A stretch of 54,785 nucleotides of DNA, taken from contig CADBZI010000001.1 of assembly GCA_902799015.1 (NCBI GenBank), forward strand, positions 1 through 54,785, given 5' to 3'. Positions 1 to 8,085 of this stretch are shown piece after piece. The stretch's first letter is position 1. Each line of letters opens with the position of its first letter. This DNA comes from an uncultured Lachnospiraceae bacterium (GTDB taxonomy: Bacteria > Bacillota > Clostridia > Lachnospirales > Lachnospiraceae). A program made the translations under genes and the position numbers. The notes beneath the pieces are model-generated. The model saw only the letters and a list, made by a program, of their open reading frames with translations. It was not told where the DNA came from and searched no databases.

Positions 1-422
1 GTAATATCCACATCCTCATCGTGCTTGACAAGGTAATAAGACTCACTGCCCATTATGGCATCCGGATAACCGATCAGCCCGGCCCGGTCTTCCTTCCATG
101 CAAGGCCTGCAAGCAAATCAATCTCGCCATCGAGAAGCATCTGATAGAGCTCGCCAAAACCACCGTACACATACTCATATTCCCAGCCTGTGTATTCGGA
201 CATTTTCCGATAGTATTCGTAGGCGTAGCCTGTCTTGACTGCACCCTCCCGTGCTCCTTCCTGAAACACTTCGTTCTCGTAATAGCCCACACGAACGGTG
301 TCCGCTTCGGTATTAGCATAAACTGAAATTGGCAGAATGACAGCAAAAAGAATAAACACAAAAGCGCAGGATACAAGTCTAACCAAAGAGATCCTGTCCT
401 GATCATCTGGAATTCGGTTCAT
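1..422 (-). CDS. Secreted substrate-binding (SBP_bac_3-like) sensor protein, 5' part only
   Basis: The reading frame is open from an ATG at 422 to the left window edge, so only the first 140 codons are present. An AGGAGG sits just upstream of the ATG. Residues 13-37 form a hydrophobic signal or anchor segment (LVRLVSCAFVFILFAVILP). After it comes a typical family-3 solute-binding domain start (VRVGYYENEVFQEG, then GYAYEYYRKMSEYTGWEYEY and DGEIDLLAGL). In Clostridia this domain type commonly forms the extracytoplasmic sensor of diguanylate cyclases or hybrid histidine kinases, often in tandem. The missing C-terminus decides which, so the output is unknown here. A promoter lies at 474-502. Confidence 0.75.
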   Translation of the reverse strand, partial: MNRIPDDQDRISLVRLVSCAFVFILFAVILPISVYANTEADTVRVGYYENEVFQEGAREGAVKTGYAYEYYRKMSEYTGWEYEYVYGGFGELYQMLLDGEIDLLAGLAWKEDRAGLIGYPDAIMGSESYYLVKHDEDVDI

Positions 423-473
423 TGCTGTTCCTCCTGTTGTAGCTCTCCATTCCACTACATTATCTTCACCGTC

Positions 474-502
474 AATATAGCATTGAGTTGTTTCTCTCTC
501 AA
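474..502 (-). promoter_or_regulatory. Sigma-A-type promoter for the substrate-binding sensor gene
   Basis: On the minus strand the sequence shows TTGAGA (497-502), a 17-nt spacer and TATATT (474-479). It lies between the recombinase stop codon and the sensor gene start, leaving a leader of about 45 nt. An overlapping TTGACT lies a few bases upstream of the -35. Confidence 0.45.
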
Positions 503-517
503 GTCAAGTATTTTGTA

Positions 518-1471
518 TCAATATGCGTAATCAGTGACTGTCTCTTTCTTCCGCTTCGAACTATACTTTGTTGATTTGCGTTTCACCCTGTTTTCCGTCT
601 CCTCCACATTACTTCGGCAGGCCATTTCCAGTTCCACCGCTTCAAACATCTCCTTTGATATGATTCCGTAATGATGTTCTTTAATCATATATCTGTTTCC
701 GGTATTATCAGATCCGGCAGTCGCAACGTCTCCGGTATACTTGCGGTTTACAAGCATTTTTTCAATGGTACTCTTATTCCATTTATCCTTGCCTGTCGGT
801 GATTTGATTCCTCTTCTCTCCAGTTCTCTTTTTATTTCTAAGGCTGTGGCACCTTCCAGATAAAGATTATAGATTCTTCTGACAACCTCCGCCTGCGCTT
901 CTTCAATCACAAGCATTCCGTACTCGTCTTTCTTGAATCCATAACACAAACGATTGTATAAGCCAGATGTTCCATTATGAGCTCTTTTGCTAAGGCCCCA
1001 CCTGACATTCTCACTGCGCCAATCGTTTTCTGCCTGCTCACATGATTCAAGCACTGAGAGAATTACCTCATCTCCCATGGATTCTGAATCTATTTTTTCC
1101 CGCTCAAAAATGATACGCTTACCGGCATTCTTAATCCTACGGAATGCCTCCAAGGTTTCTTTCGTATCCCGCCCAAATCTGCTAATGCTTTTCGTAAGAA
1201 CAATATCAATACTTCCTCTTTCACATGCAGTCAACATACATTCTAATTCCACCCGGGTCGAACCAGTCTTTGCTGATCCGATGTCTATGAAAACATCAGC
1301 CACGAACCACGATAAATGTGATGAAGCCAATCTCGTAAGCCCGGACACCTGAGCAGCAAGACTGTCAAGCTGCTCTTTTCTATTTGTGCTGACCCGAGCA
1401 TAGATCCCCACGCTGAAATCTTTTTTTACACGGATTTCATCAATCCTTGTGATTTTCAATTCACGCTCCAT
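518..1471 (-). CDS. Serine recombinase (resolvase/invertase family), short form
   Basis: Site-specific DNA recombinase of the serine family, 317 aa. The N-terminal catalytic domain (about residues 20-160) has the nucleophile motif YARVST and later LTKSISRFGRD, both family hallmarks. A recombinase domain follows (about 175-290: GFKKDEYGMLVIEEAQAEVV, then WNKSTIEKMLVNRKYTGD). Large serine recombinases are usually 450-550 aa with a zinc ribbon and coiled coil; this one stops soon after the recombinase domain with a basic tail (KRKSTKYSSKRKKE) and has no Cys pairs. TAGGAG precedes the ATG and a promoter is visible at 1516-1544. No phage or conjugation gene adjoins it. It could be a complete short recombinase or a remnant of a mobile island. 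Confidence 0.85.
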   Translation of the reverse strand: MERELKITRIDEIRVKKDFSVGIYARVSTNRKEQLDSLAAQVSGLTRLASSHLSWFVADVFIDIGSAKTGSTRVELECMLTACERGSIDIVLTKSISRFGRDTKETLEAFRRIKNAGKRIIFEREKIDSESMGDEVILSVLESCEQAENDWRSENVRWGLSKRAHNGTSGLYNRLCYGFKKDEYGMLVIEEAQAEVVRRIYNLYLEGATALEIKRELERRGIKSPTGKDKWNKSTIEKMLVNRKYTGDVATAGSDNTGNRYMIKEHHYGIISKEMFEAVELEMACRSNVEETENRVKRKSTKYSSKRKKETVTDYAY

Positions 1472-1515
1472 CGCTTTCTCCTAAGGAAAATTTTGCCCTC
1501 TTTTATTATGATTTT

Positions 1516-1544
1516 AGTATATAGTTATGTGGGTGATTCTACAA
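1516..1544 (-). promoter_or_regulatory. Promoter of the serine recombinase gene
   Basis: TTGTAG (1539-1544), a 17-nt spacer and TATACT (1516-1521) on the minus strand, about 45 nt upstream of the recombinase start codon. Confidence 0.5.
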
Positions 1545-1560
1545 TATGATGAAACAAGTA

Positions 1561-1823
1561 CTACTATTTTTCTGTGAGCAGCCTTTCTGACAATAGTTCT
1601 GCCCACACGGCCCCTCAAAAAAGTAGTTCTGCCCACACGAAATCAAATGCATTCCTATATTTTGCTTTATCTGCTTTTATAGTTGCTTTTTTTGCAAAAC
1701 ATTCAATCTATTGTCACACCCCCCTGAAAATGCCCAAAAATGGCCAAAAACAGTAGTTAGGCCCACACGAGACAGTAGTTCTATGCACTCAACAGGCGTT
1801 TACCAGTAGAACTATTGTCAACA
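1561..1823. repeat. Transposon-end-like repeat array (solo terminus, no transposase)
   Basis: This stretch separates the recombinase from rlmD. Variants of AGTAGTTCTGCCCACACG recur at 1593-1609, 1622-1639, 1752-1771 and, more diverged, 1774-1790. A 12-bp inverted pair, GACAATAGTTCT (1589-1600) and AGAACTATTGTC (1808-1819), brackets them. Read on the minus strand the right edge starts TGTTGACAATAG, a TGT-type terminus. Several spaced transposase-binding repeats inside such an end are typical of IS21- and Tn7/Tn552-like elements. I see no transposase gene, so this would be a stranded end or a nonautonomous remnant. The small plus-strand ORF across it has no coding features. Confidence 0.45.
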
Positions 1824-1868
1824 GAGAAAAAAAGAGACTCCGGTTAGCTAATTCTAACCGCCGGAATC
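1824..1868 (-). terminator. Rho-independent terminator of rlmD
   Basis: On the minus strand an arm at 1854-1868 (GATTCCGGCGGTTAG) pairs with the arm at 1836-1847 (CTAACCGGAGTC) across a short AT-rich loop. A T-rich tract follows at 1824-1835. It lies 30 nt past the rlmD stop codon. Confidence 0.75.
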
Positions 1869-1896
1869 CCTTGAAACCGCGTTATTTCGGGCTTTT

Positions 1897-3285
1897 TCAG
1901 CCCTGCTCCTTAGACAGAAGCGCTATTGTCTCAACATGGTTTGTAAACGGAAACAGATCTACACCCTGTGCTTTTGACGCATGATATCCTTTCTTTCGAA
2001 ACAGCTTCAGATCCCGCGCAAGTGTGTCCGGCGAGCAGGAGACATAAATAATCTTTTCCGGTCCCAGGTGCGCAGCCGCTTCAATGAAGCGTGGTGTGGT
2101 TCCGCTCCTGGGCGGATCCAGAATCAGAACGTCCGGATGTGCTCCATCGATCCTTCCCGCAGACAGCTTCTCCATATAATCGGTTGCATCCATATTCACA
2201 AACCGTATGTTTTCCGTCTTGTTGCGGCGGGCGTTCCAGACAGCGTCCCGCACCGCGTCCTGGTTCAGTTCCACCCCGGTAACCTGCTTTGCATGTCCGG
2301 CGGCAATGATGCCTATTGTCCCGGTCCCGCAGTAAGCATCCAGAACGGTCTCGTCTCCGGAAAGGTTTGCATACCGGATCGCGGTTTCATACAGACGTTG
2401 TGTCTGAGCCGGATTTACCTGATAAAATGACCCGGGTGAGATGCGGAACGTGCATCTGCACAGCCGATCCTCGATATATCCTTTTCCATACAGAACGATA
2501 TTTCTCTCCCCCAGCACCATGGAGGTGTGCCGGTCATTGATATTCAGGATCACCGTGCTGATCTCCGGGAATCGGGACCGCAGGGCTTTTACAAAATTCT
2601 GTTTGGAAGGAAATACCGGGTCCGTACACACCAGCGTAACCATATACTGGTCTGTCGCAAAGCCGCGCCGGATCTGAACATGCCGGAGGAATCCGCTGTC
2701 GCTGTCCTCGTCATAAACGCGGATCCGGAAGGAAGAGAGCAGGGAATAGATTCCGGCCGCAATCTCATTGGCTTTCTCGTCTTCGATCATGCAGGATTCC
2801 ATCCGCACAATATGGTGAGAATTCTTCTCGTATCTTCCCAGGATCGGTTTTCCTTTCCGATCCAGACCGAACGCGGCATTTACCTTACAGCGGTAATGCG
2901 TCGGGTCCTTCATCCCGAGGATGGGATACCGTTTCTCTGCTAACCCTGCCAGGAGCTGATTCAGCTGGCGGTCTTTTCGCTCCAGCTGCTTCTCATAGGG
3001 CACTCCCTGCAGATCGCAGCCTCCGCACTTGCCCGCTGCCGGGCAGCTGCCAGGCAGCGCGGGCTGTGTCTTTTTTTGCGTCAGCTCCTGCTTCTTTAAG
3101 GCTTTCCTGTCCTGCAGGTCTGCCCGCTTCTTTGAAGCTTTCCTGTCCTGCAGGTCTGTCCGCTTCTTTGAAGCTCTCCTGTCCTGCAGATCTGTCCGCT
3201 TCTCAGGCACAGTTCTGTCCTGGAAAGATGTTCTTTTTTTTGAGGGTTTGCTCCTGGAATGATATTTCCTGTTTTCCGAATTCAT
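1897..3285 (-). CDS. rlmD: 23S rRNA (uracil-C5)-methyltransferase, RlmD/TrmA family
   Basis: SAM-dependent m5U methyltransferase of the RumA/TrmA family, 462 aa; in Firmicutes members of this family modify U747 and/or U1939 of 23S rRNA. Visible hallmarks are the Fe-S cysteine cluster CPAAGKCGGCDLQ (about 84-96), the SAM motif DAYCGTGTIG, the DPPRSGT motif, and YVSCSPDTLARDL carrying the catalytic Cys. The N-terminal TRAM domain is replaced by a highly basic tail: residues 16-63 are four 12-residue copies of a KKRTDLQDRKAS-like unit. GAGGAAAG precedes the ATG and a terminator follows. Which uridine is modified cannot be told from sequence alone. Confidence 0.92.
   Translation of the reverse strand: MNSENRKYHSRSKPSKKRTSFQDRTVPEKRTDLQDRRASKKRTDLQDRKASKKRADLQDRKALKKQELTQKKTQPALPGSCPAAGKCGGCDLQGVPYEKQLERKDRQLNQLLAGLAEKRYPILGMKDPTHYRCKVNAAFGLDRKGKPILGRYEKNSHHIVRMESCMIEDEKANEIAAGIYSLLSSFRIRVYDEDSDSGFLRHVQIRRGFATDQYMVTLVCTDPVFPSKQNFVKALRSRFPEISTVILNINDRHTSMVLGERNIVLYGKGYIEDRLCRCTFRISPGSFYQVNPAQTQRLYETAIRYANLSGDETVLDAYCGTGTIGIIAAGHAKQVTGVELNQDAVRDAVWNARRNKTENIRFVNMDATDYMEKLSAGRIDGAHPDVLILDPPRSGTTPRFIEAAAHLGPEKIIYVSCSPDTLARDLKLFRKKGYHASKAQGVDLFPFTNHVETIALLSKEQG
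3097..3240 (-). repeat. Four 36-bp tandem repeats in the 5' part of rlmD
   Basis: Four in-frame copies of a 36-bp unit encode KKRTSFQDRTVP, EKRTDLQDRRAS, KKRTDLQDRKAS and KKRADLQDRKAL. The nucleotide copies are close enough for slippage, so copy number may vary between strains. Confidence 0.85.
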
Positions 3286-3475
3286 GTCTTTTCTTTCCTC
3301 TTCCGGTCCGCTCTGTATCCGGTTTCGCTTCCAGTCACCTTGCTTCCGATCCTCCTGCTTTCAGCCAGTCTCTGCATATCACCGGCACAGCTGCGCCTGT
3401 GCCGGCGCGCGGTACGAAGTACCTTCCTCTGAGCGCGGCTGCGATTCACCGGAGGCTTTATCTCAGTGAGGGATT

Positions 3476-3528
3476 GACTCCCGCCACTGAAACAGAATAG
3501 TAACTCACCGCCTATAGAGGCGGGAGTC
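3476..3528 (-). other. Mutually exclusive hairpins, IS200/IS605 end-like
   Basis: GACTCCCGCC (3476-3485) is complementary to GGCGGGAGTC (3519-3528). Within the loop, CCGCC (3508-3512) can instead pair with the same GGCGG (3519-3523) over a TATAGA loop. Subterminal imperfect hairpins of this kind, transcribed as guide RNA in TnpB elements, mark IS200/IS605 right ends. I base the comparison on general resemblance and see no tnpA or tnpB. An attenuator in the rlmD leader is the main alternative. Confidence 0.3.
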
Positions 3529-3547
3529 TCCCCCATGAGATGCAGGA

Positions 3548-3573
3548 AAAGCGCTGCCATACGGCAGCGCTTT
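3548..3573. terminator. Bidirectional terminator-like hairpin
   Basis: A perfect stem AAAGCGCTGCC / GGCAGCGCTTT with an ATAC loop. The plus-strand side continues into TTTCTCTTCTT and the minus-strand side into TTTTCCTG. It isolates rlmD from the genes to its right. Confidence 0.65.
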
Positions 3574-3668
3574 CTCTTCTTGTATCGATTCTCCCACCGC
3601 GGAGTTTCTCCACATCCTTAAAATATCTCAACTTCTGCGAAAATGCAATAGCAAGTTTTTCAATCTGT

Positions 3669-3699
3669 AAAAAAAACCGCCGGCAAAAAATACCGGCGG
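3669..3699 (-). terminator. Terminator of the ilvBN-HD phosphohydrolase transcript
   Basis: On the minus strand CCGCCGG (3693-3699) pairs with CCGGCGG (3677-3683), followed by an eight-base T run (3669-3676). It lies about 150 nt past the HD gene stop. Confidence 0.8.
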
Positions 3700-3846
3700 A
3701 GTGTCCGCTCCGTGGTGGGTTTTATGTACGGGTGGGTTAAAGCCATCAATAATCGGAACAGACACATTGACTCTAATCGATTCAGGCGCTTAAGTCAACA
3801 CATAATTTGCAAAAAAACGCCATGACATAAAAAGTTAACATCTCGG

Positions 3847-4434
3847 TTACGGACGGATCTCGTCCAGCGTTTTTTCATAAGCGGGAATAAACTCCCTCAG
3901 AAAAATCTCGACCTCCTCCAGCTTCATCTCATGCAATGCCTGAAGCGTGGATCGCTCTGCACTTTCAAACTCACGGTTTCCGGCCTTGCGCTCCTCGATA
4001 CACTTAAGGTAAGCGCTCAGCTTATCCGCACCCTTGACCAGAAGCTTTTCTCTGACAAACTCTTCCCCGGGATCCAGCACATGCGTGTACTGGGCACGCA
4101 GATTCTGCGGAAGGAGCTGAAGAAGCCGCATGTTCGCATCTTTCTCGATATCTTTATAGGCACTGCGGATCTGCCGGTTAAAATACTTTACCGGTGTCGG
4201 CATGTCGCCGGTCAGGATCTCCGATGCATCGTGGTACATCCCGATCACCGCTGCCCGGTCCGGATTCAGCGATTCTCCCAGGTATTCATTTCCGATCATG
4301 CACAGCGCATGGGCGAGCATGGCAACGTCAAGCGAATGCTCTGCAAGATTCTCATCGGAAGAGTTCCGCATCAACGCCCAGCGGTCGATCCATTTCAGCC
4401 TCGCCATCATGGCAAAAAAACTGTATGATTCCAT
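3847..4434 (-). CDS. yfbR: HD-domain 5'-deoxynucleotidase, YfbR-like
   Basis: 195-aa metal-dependent phosphohydrolase of the YfbR family, which dephosphorylates deoxyribonucleoside 5'-monophosphates. HD residues are visible as AEHSLDVAMLAHAL (His near residue 33) and GMYHDASEILTGDMPTPVKY (HD pair near 68-69), with a further Asp in KGADKLSAYLKC (about 137). Length and motif spacing fit E. coli YfbR (199 aa). It follows ilvN by 9 nt and so probably shares its transcript, although nothing in branched-chain synthesis requires it. Confidence 0.85.
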   Translation of the reverse strand: MESYSFFAMMARLKWIDRWALMRNSSDENLAEHSLDVAMLAHALCMIGNEYLGESLNPDRAAVIGMYHDASEILTGDMPTPVKYFNRQIRSAYKDIEKDANMRLLQLLPQNLRAQYTHVLDPGEEFVREKLLVKGADKLSAYLKCIEERKAGNREFESAERSTLQALHEMKLEEVEIFLREFIPAYEKTLDEIRP

Positions 4435-4443
4435 ATTCTCTCA

Positions 4444-4917
4444 TCACCCCTTCGCCATGGAGATGGTTCCGGTGCGCTGTACCTCCAGAATTCCGAAGCT
4501 CTTCAAAAGGTCAAGGAATTCTCCGATCACATCCGGCGTATTGTGAATCTCGATCATGATGGACTTCGCGGAAATGTGCATAATCTTTGCTCCCATAACG
4601 CTGCACAGCTCGATCAGGGAGGAGCGCGTCTGCGCTGTGTACGACACCTTAATCAGCATCATTTCCAGGGACACGGACTTTGCCTCGTCCAGCCGGCGCA
4701 CCTTGATCACATCAAGTTTTTTGTTCAGGTGTTTCTCGATCTGGTCAATCGTCCGCTGATCCGCTGTCGATACGATGGTCATGCTGGAGATATCATGCTT
4801 ATCCGTCTCGCCTACCGCCAGAGAGTCGATATTGTAGCCGCGCCTGGCGAACAGACCTGCGATCTGGGAAAGGACACCATCTTTATTTTCCACCAGTACA
4901 GAAAAAATACCCTTCAT
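4444..4917 (-). CDS. ilvN: Acetolactate synthase small (regulatory) subunit
   Basis: Regulatory subunit of acetohydroxyacid synthase, 157 aa, the usual size. The N-terminal ACT domain starts FSVLVENKDGVLSQIAGLFA and continues RRGYNIDSLAVGETD, where valine typically binds for feedback inhibition. The C-terminal half (DVIKVRRLDEAKSVSLEMML and onward) matches the second domain of IlvH/IlvN. It lies 12 nt after ilvB and was read as its partner in a heterotetramer. Confidence 0.95.
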   Translation of the reverse strand: MKGIFSVLVENKDGVLSQIAGLFARRGYNIDSLAVGETDKHDISSMTIVSTADQRTIDQIEKHLNKKLDVIKVRRLDEAKSVSLEMMLIKVSYTAQTRSSLIELCSVMGAKIMHISAKSIMIEIHNTPDVIGEFLDLLKSFGILEVQRTGTISMAKG

Positions 4918-4929
4918 GCTGTCCCTCCT

Positions 4930-6552
4930 TTACTTGGTATTGTTTGCGCTGTCGATATCACACACCATGATTGCGGCTTTCGGGCATGACAGGAAGCGAT
5001 CCAGCTTCTCCTCCAGTCCCTCATTGGAATCCGCATGGAAATACGCCATGTCATAGGCCTCGGCAAGCTTGTCGAAATGGGGAAATGCATGCAGCTGTAC
5101 GCCGAAGTAATGCCCCTGATAGACCTTCTCCTGATGTTCACGGACCAGACCCAGATACTCGTTGCGGAGGACCAGGATCTTTACCGCGACCTGATTCACT
5201 GCAATGGTGGCAAGCTCAAACATGGACATCTGAAACGCGCCGTCCCCGCAGACCGCTACAACCTGTCTGGAGGGCTCCGCCATCTTTGCGCCGATCGCGG
5301 CCGGAATGGAATACCCCATGGTTCCCATGCCGCCTGTTGTCAGGAACCTTCCGCTCTTCATCACATAATTGTCCGCGGACCACAGCTGGTTCTGGCCGAC
5401 ATCCGCCACATAGACTGCATCCTCGTCCATTTTCTCGGACAGGGTCTGTACCAGTGTCATGGGATTAACCTTTTTATCACTGAACACCCTGTGGTCGACC
5501 GTGGTATGTTTGAATTCCTCCAGCTCCTGAAGCCACTCTTTTGTATCGGTGTGAATGTCTGCTTCCAGAAGGGCATCAAAGATGTGGCGGATATCTCCCA
5601 CCAGAGGGATCGTCGGGCCAAGCATCTTGCCGATTTCCGCCGAATCGATGTCGATATGAATGACATTCAGCCGTCTCTCCAGCTTCTCCGGCTTCGGAAC
5701 CGCCCTGTCTGCGACCCGCGCGCCGACGATCATGAGAAGGTCCGCGTTGGAAACCGCTTTGTTTGCGTAAGGCTTTCCGTTGTTTCCCAGCATTCCGAAG
5801 TAAAGAGGATGCGACTTCGCAATGGTTCCGATCCCCATCATGGTTGAAACCAAAGGAATCTGATGCTTTTCACAGAAGCGTCTGACTACCTCCTCGCCAT
5901 TTCCGAGAATGACGCCGCCGCCCGCGCAGATCAGCGGCTTCTTTGCCCGGTTGATCGCCGCGGTAACCTTCGCCAGCTGCTGTCCGTTGCCCATGACGCT
6001 CGGCTTGTATCCGCGCATCTTAACTTCTTCCGGATAACGGAAGGCTTTCGACAGCTCCATGCGCTGCACATCGCAGGGGATGTCAATCAGCACCGGCCCC
6101 ATACGGCCGGTCGAAGCGACATGGAACGCCTCCTTGAAAATGCGCGGGATGTCATTCGCGTTTCTGACCAGATAGCTGTACTTGACGAAGGACTCCGTCG
6201 AGCCTCTCATATCGGCTTCCTGAAAGACATCATGCCCCAGCAGGCTGCTGTCAACCTGACCCGTAATCGCAATCAGGGGGATGCTGTCCGCGTTGGCGGT
6301 TGCCAGCGCCGTAATCAGATTCGTTGCGCCCGGACCTGAGCTGGTGACGCAGACCGCAGGTTTTCTGGTGATTCTGGCGTATCCGGAAGCCGCATGTCCT
6401 GCTGCCTGTTCCTGCCGCACCAGTATGTGCGTAATCTCCGGATTCTCGTACAGCGCCTCGTAAAACGGAGCGATTGCCACACCCGGGATCCCGAAGATCT
6501 TCGTGACGCCTTCTGCTTTCAGGCATTCCACCATAGCCTGTGCACCATTCAT
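4930..6552 (-). CDS. ilvB: Acetolactate synthase large (catalytic) subunit
   Basis: ThDP-, FAD- and Mg-dependent enzyme that condenses pyruvate with pyruvate or 2-oxobutyrate, the committed step of valine/leucine and isoleucine synthesis. 540 aa, slightly shorter than the usual 560-590. The catalytic Glu is in VRQEQAAGHAASGYAR (about 47), the N-terminal domain has SSGPGATNLITALATA, and the ThDP motif is GDGAFQMSMFELAT ending with N in LVLRNEYLG. An AGGAGG precedes the ATG. A hairpin but no T-box lies in the 84-nt gap to glgA, so leucine/isoleucine tRNA-dependent control is not evident here. Confidence 0.95.
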   Translation of the reverse strand: MNGAQAMVECLKAEGVTKIFGIPGVAIAPFYEALYENPEITHILVRQEQAAGHAASGYARITRKPAVCVTSSGPGATNLITALATANADSIPLIAITGQVDSSLLGHDVFQEADMRGSTESFVKYSYLVRNANDIPRIFKEAFHVASTGRMGPVLIDIPCDVQRMELSKAFRYPEEVKMRGYKPSVMGNGQQLAKVTAAINRAKKPLICAGGGVILGNGEEVVRRFCEKHQIPLVSTMMGIGTIAKSHPLYFGMLGNNGKPYANKAVSNADLLMIVGARVADRAVPKPEKLERRLNVIHIDIDSAEIGKMLGPTIPLVGDIRHIFDALLEADIHTDTKEWLQELEEFKHTTVDHRVFSDKKVNPMTLVQTLSEKMDEDAVYVADVGQNQLWSADNYVMKSGRFLTTGGMGTMGYSIPAAIGAKMAEPSRQVVAVCGDGAFQMSMFELATIAVNQVAVKILVLRNEYLGLVREHQEKVYQGHYFGVQLHAFPHFDKLAEAYDMAYFHADSNEGLEEKLDRFLSCPKAAIMVCDIDSANNTK

Positions 6553-6574
6553 AAATACATCCTCCTGCCAGAAA

Positions 6575-6598
6575 CTCTGCCGGCGCAGGCCGGCAGAG
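6575..6598 (-). terminator. Hairpin between glgA and ilvB
   Basis: A perfect 10-bp stem CTCTGCCGGC/GCCGGCAGAG with a 4-nt loop, followed on the minus strand by TTTCTGG. The T run is weak, so partial termination after glgA is more likely than full termination. Confidence 0.5.
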
Positions 6599-6636
6599 GC
6601 TCCTCATTCTGATTGATTTTACGATTCAGGTTCGCA

Positions 6637-8085
6637 TCATCCGATGAGCCAGTCGTACATCTCCTGATATTTTCCTGCGGAAACCTTCCAGGAAAAGTCC
6701 GCCTGCATCGCACGGTCCACCATCTTGTTCCACTCTCTCTTGCGGTCATAGAAGATCTGCTCCGCATACCGGATCGAACGCATCATCTCATGCGCGTTAT
6801 AATTCGTGAAGGTGAAGCCGGTTCCGGTATTCTCATATTCATTGTAAGGCATGACCGTATCCTTCAGTCCTCCGGTCTCCCGGACGATCGGAAGTGTGCC
6901 GTAACGCAGGCTCATCAGCTGAGACAGACCGCACGGCTCAAACAGAGAAGGCATCAGGAAGGCATCACAGGAGCCGTAGATCTTATGGGAAAGATCATTG
7001 GAATAGCAGATGTTCGCCGAGAACTTGCTCGGATACTTTCCTGCAAGATAACGGAACAGGTTCTCATACTGTGCTTCTCCCGTTCCGAGCACCACAACCT
7101 GAATCGAGTCAATATTCAGCATCTCTTCCATCACGCAGGCGATCAGATCAAAGCCTTTCTGATCCGTCAGGCGGGAAACGATACCGATCAGGAAACGCTT
7201 CGGATCCACATCCAGTCCGAGCTGCTGCTGAAGCGCGGTCTTGTTCTTCGGTTTCTCGCGGCGCCAATTCTTCAGATTATACGGATACTCCAGGAACTTG
7301 TCGTCCTCCGGATTGAACTCCTCATAATCAATTCCGTTCAGAATACCGCGAAGATCATGCGTACGCGCATTCAGGATTCCTTCCAGACTCTCCCCGTAGA
7401 ACGGCGTCTTGATCTCTTCCGCGTAGGTCGGAGAAACCGTTGTCACCGCATCCGCGTAGACAATGCCGCCCTTCAGCAGGTTCGCGTCCTTGTAGGCCTC
7501 CAGCTTATCCGGTGTGAAATAATAATCCGGCAGACCGGTGATCGCCGCCACAACCTTCGGATCCCATTTTCCCTGGAATCTCAGGTTATGGATCGTCATG
7601 ACCGTCTTGATCCCGCGGTAGAATTCATTTTCCTGGAAGCTTCCCTTCAGGTAGACCGGGATCAGACCTGTCTGCCAGTCATGGCAGTGAATCAGGTCGG
7701 GACGGAAGCCAAGCGTCGGAAGCGCGGAAAGGACAGCCTTCGAAAAATACGCAAAGCGCTTGATCTCGAACAGTGCATCATCCGTGTAGACTCTCTCGGT
7801 TGCAAAGTAATCATTGTTGTCAATAAAATAGTAGTGGATACCGTCCACATCTGCATGGAACAATCCGACATAAGTGGACTTATAGTCAAAGTCCATATAG
7901 AAGGACGTAACATATTCCATCCGGTCCTTCATGTCCTGATACATGCAGTTGTAGCGCGGCATGATGACCCGCACATCATAATATTCTCTGTCAATGTCGC
8001 GCGGCAGGGATCCGACCACGTCCGCCAGACCGCCTGTCTTGATGAACGGAACTCCCTCTGAAGCTGCAAATAAAATATTTCTCAT
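6637..8085 (-). CDS. glgA: Glycogen synthase (ADP-glucose), GT5 family
   Basis: Transfers glucose from ADP-glucose to the growing alpha-1,4-glucan. The start is set at 8085 because GGAGG lies just before MRNILFAASEG, matching GlgA N-termini; a longer in-frame ATG at 8142 lacks this. 482 aa, the normal length. Landmarks are the substrate motif KTGGLADVVGSLP, HCHDWQTGLIP, VSRLTDQKGFDL and the C-terminal MPSLFEPCGLSQLMSLRYGT of the GT-B fold. No other glycogen gene is in the window, so it is a stand-alone copy here. It is transcribed away from the chromate transporter genes. Confidence 0.95.
   Translation of the reverse strand: MRNILFAASEGVPFIKTGGLADVVGSLPRDIDREYYDVRVIMPRYNCMYQDMKDRMEYVTSFYMDFDYKSTYVGLFHADVDGIHYYFIDNNDYFATERVYTDDALFEIKRFAYFSKAVLSALPTLGFRPDLIHCHDWQTGLIPVYLKGSFQENEFYRGIKTVMTIHNLRFQGKWDPKVVAAITGLPDYYFTPDKLEAYKDANLLKGGIVYADAVTTVSPTYAEEIKTPFYGESLEGILNARTHDLRGILNGIDYEEFNPEDDKFLEYPYNLKNWRREKPKNKTALQQQLGLDVDPKRFLIGIVSRLTDQKGFDLIACVMEEMLNIDSIQVVVLGTGEAQYENLFRYLAGKYPSKFSANICYSNDLSHKIYGSCDAFLMPSLFEPCGLSQLMSLRYGTLPIVRETGGLKDTVMPYNEYENTGTGFTFTNYNAHEMMRSIRYAEQIFYDRKREWNKMVDRAMQADFSWKVSAGKYQEMYDWLIG

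Larger units (their letters stand above)
3286..3846. other. Noncoding region with several hairpins; IS200/IS605-like remnant suspected
   Basis: There is no convincing gene. Visible structures: a 9-bp hairpin CCGGCACAG/CTGTGCCGG (3382-3405); a GAA-triloop palindrome GGTACGAAGTACC (3411-3423); competing hairpins at 3476-3528 (separate entry); a strong terminator-like stem at 3548-3573; and a terminator at 3669-3699. Positions 3700-3846 show nothing recognisable. A minus-strand frame across 3282-3560 has no domain I can name. The leader of rlmD must cross part of this region. Confidence 0.5.

Noticed and set aside
1574-1756. 60-codon plus-strand ORF with repeated SSAHT segments
   Set aside because: Its repetitiveness comes from the transposon-end-like DNA repeats it crosses; there is no RBS.
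1593-1790. CRISPR array
   Set aside because: The repeats are few, unevenly spaced and partly degenerate, with no cas genes. The duplicated segments at 33448-33512 fail for the same reasons.
3282-3560. 92-codon minus-strand ORF ahead of rlmD
   Set aside because: It overlaps hairpins and palindromes, lacks an RBS and has no recognisable domain. Its frame may be a relic of a TnpB-type element, but that is not supported strongly enough to annotate.
6553-6636. T-box leader before ilvB
   Set aside because: Only 84 nt separate glgA and ilvB, with one simple hairpin and no T-box consensus.
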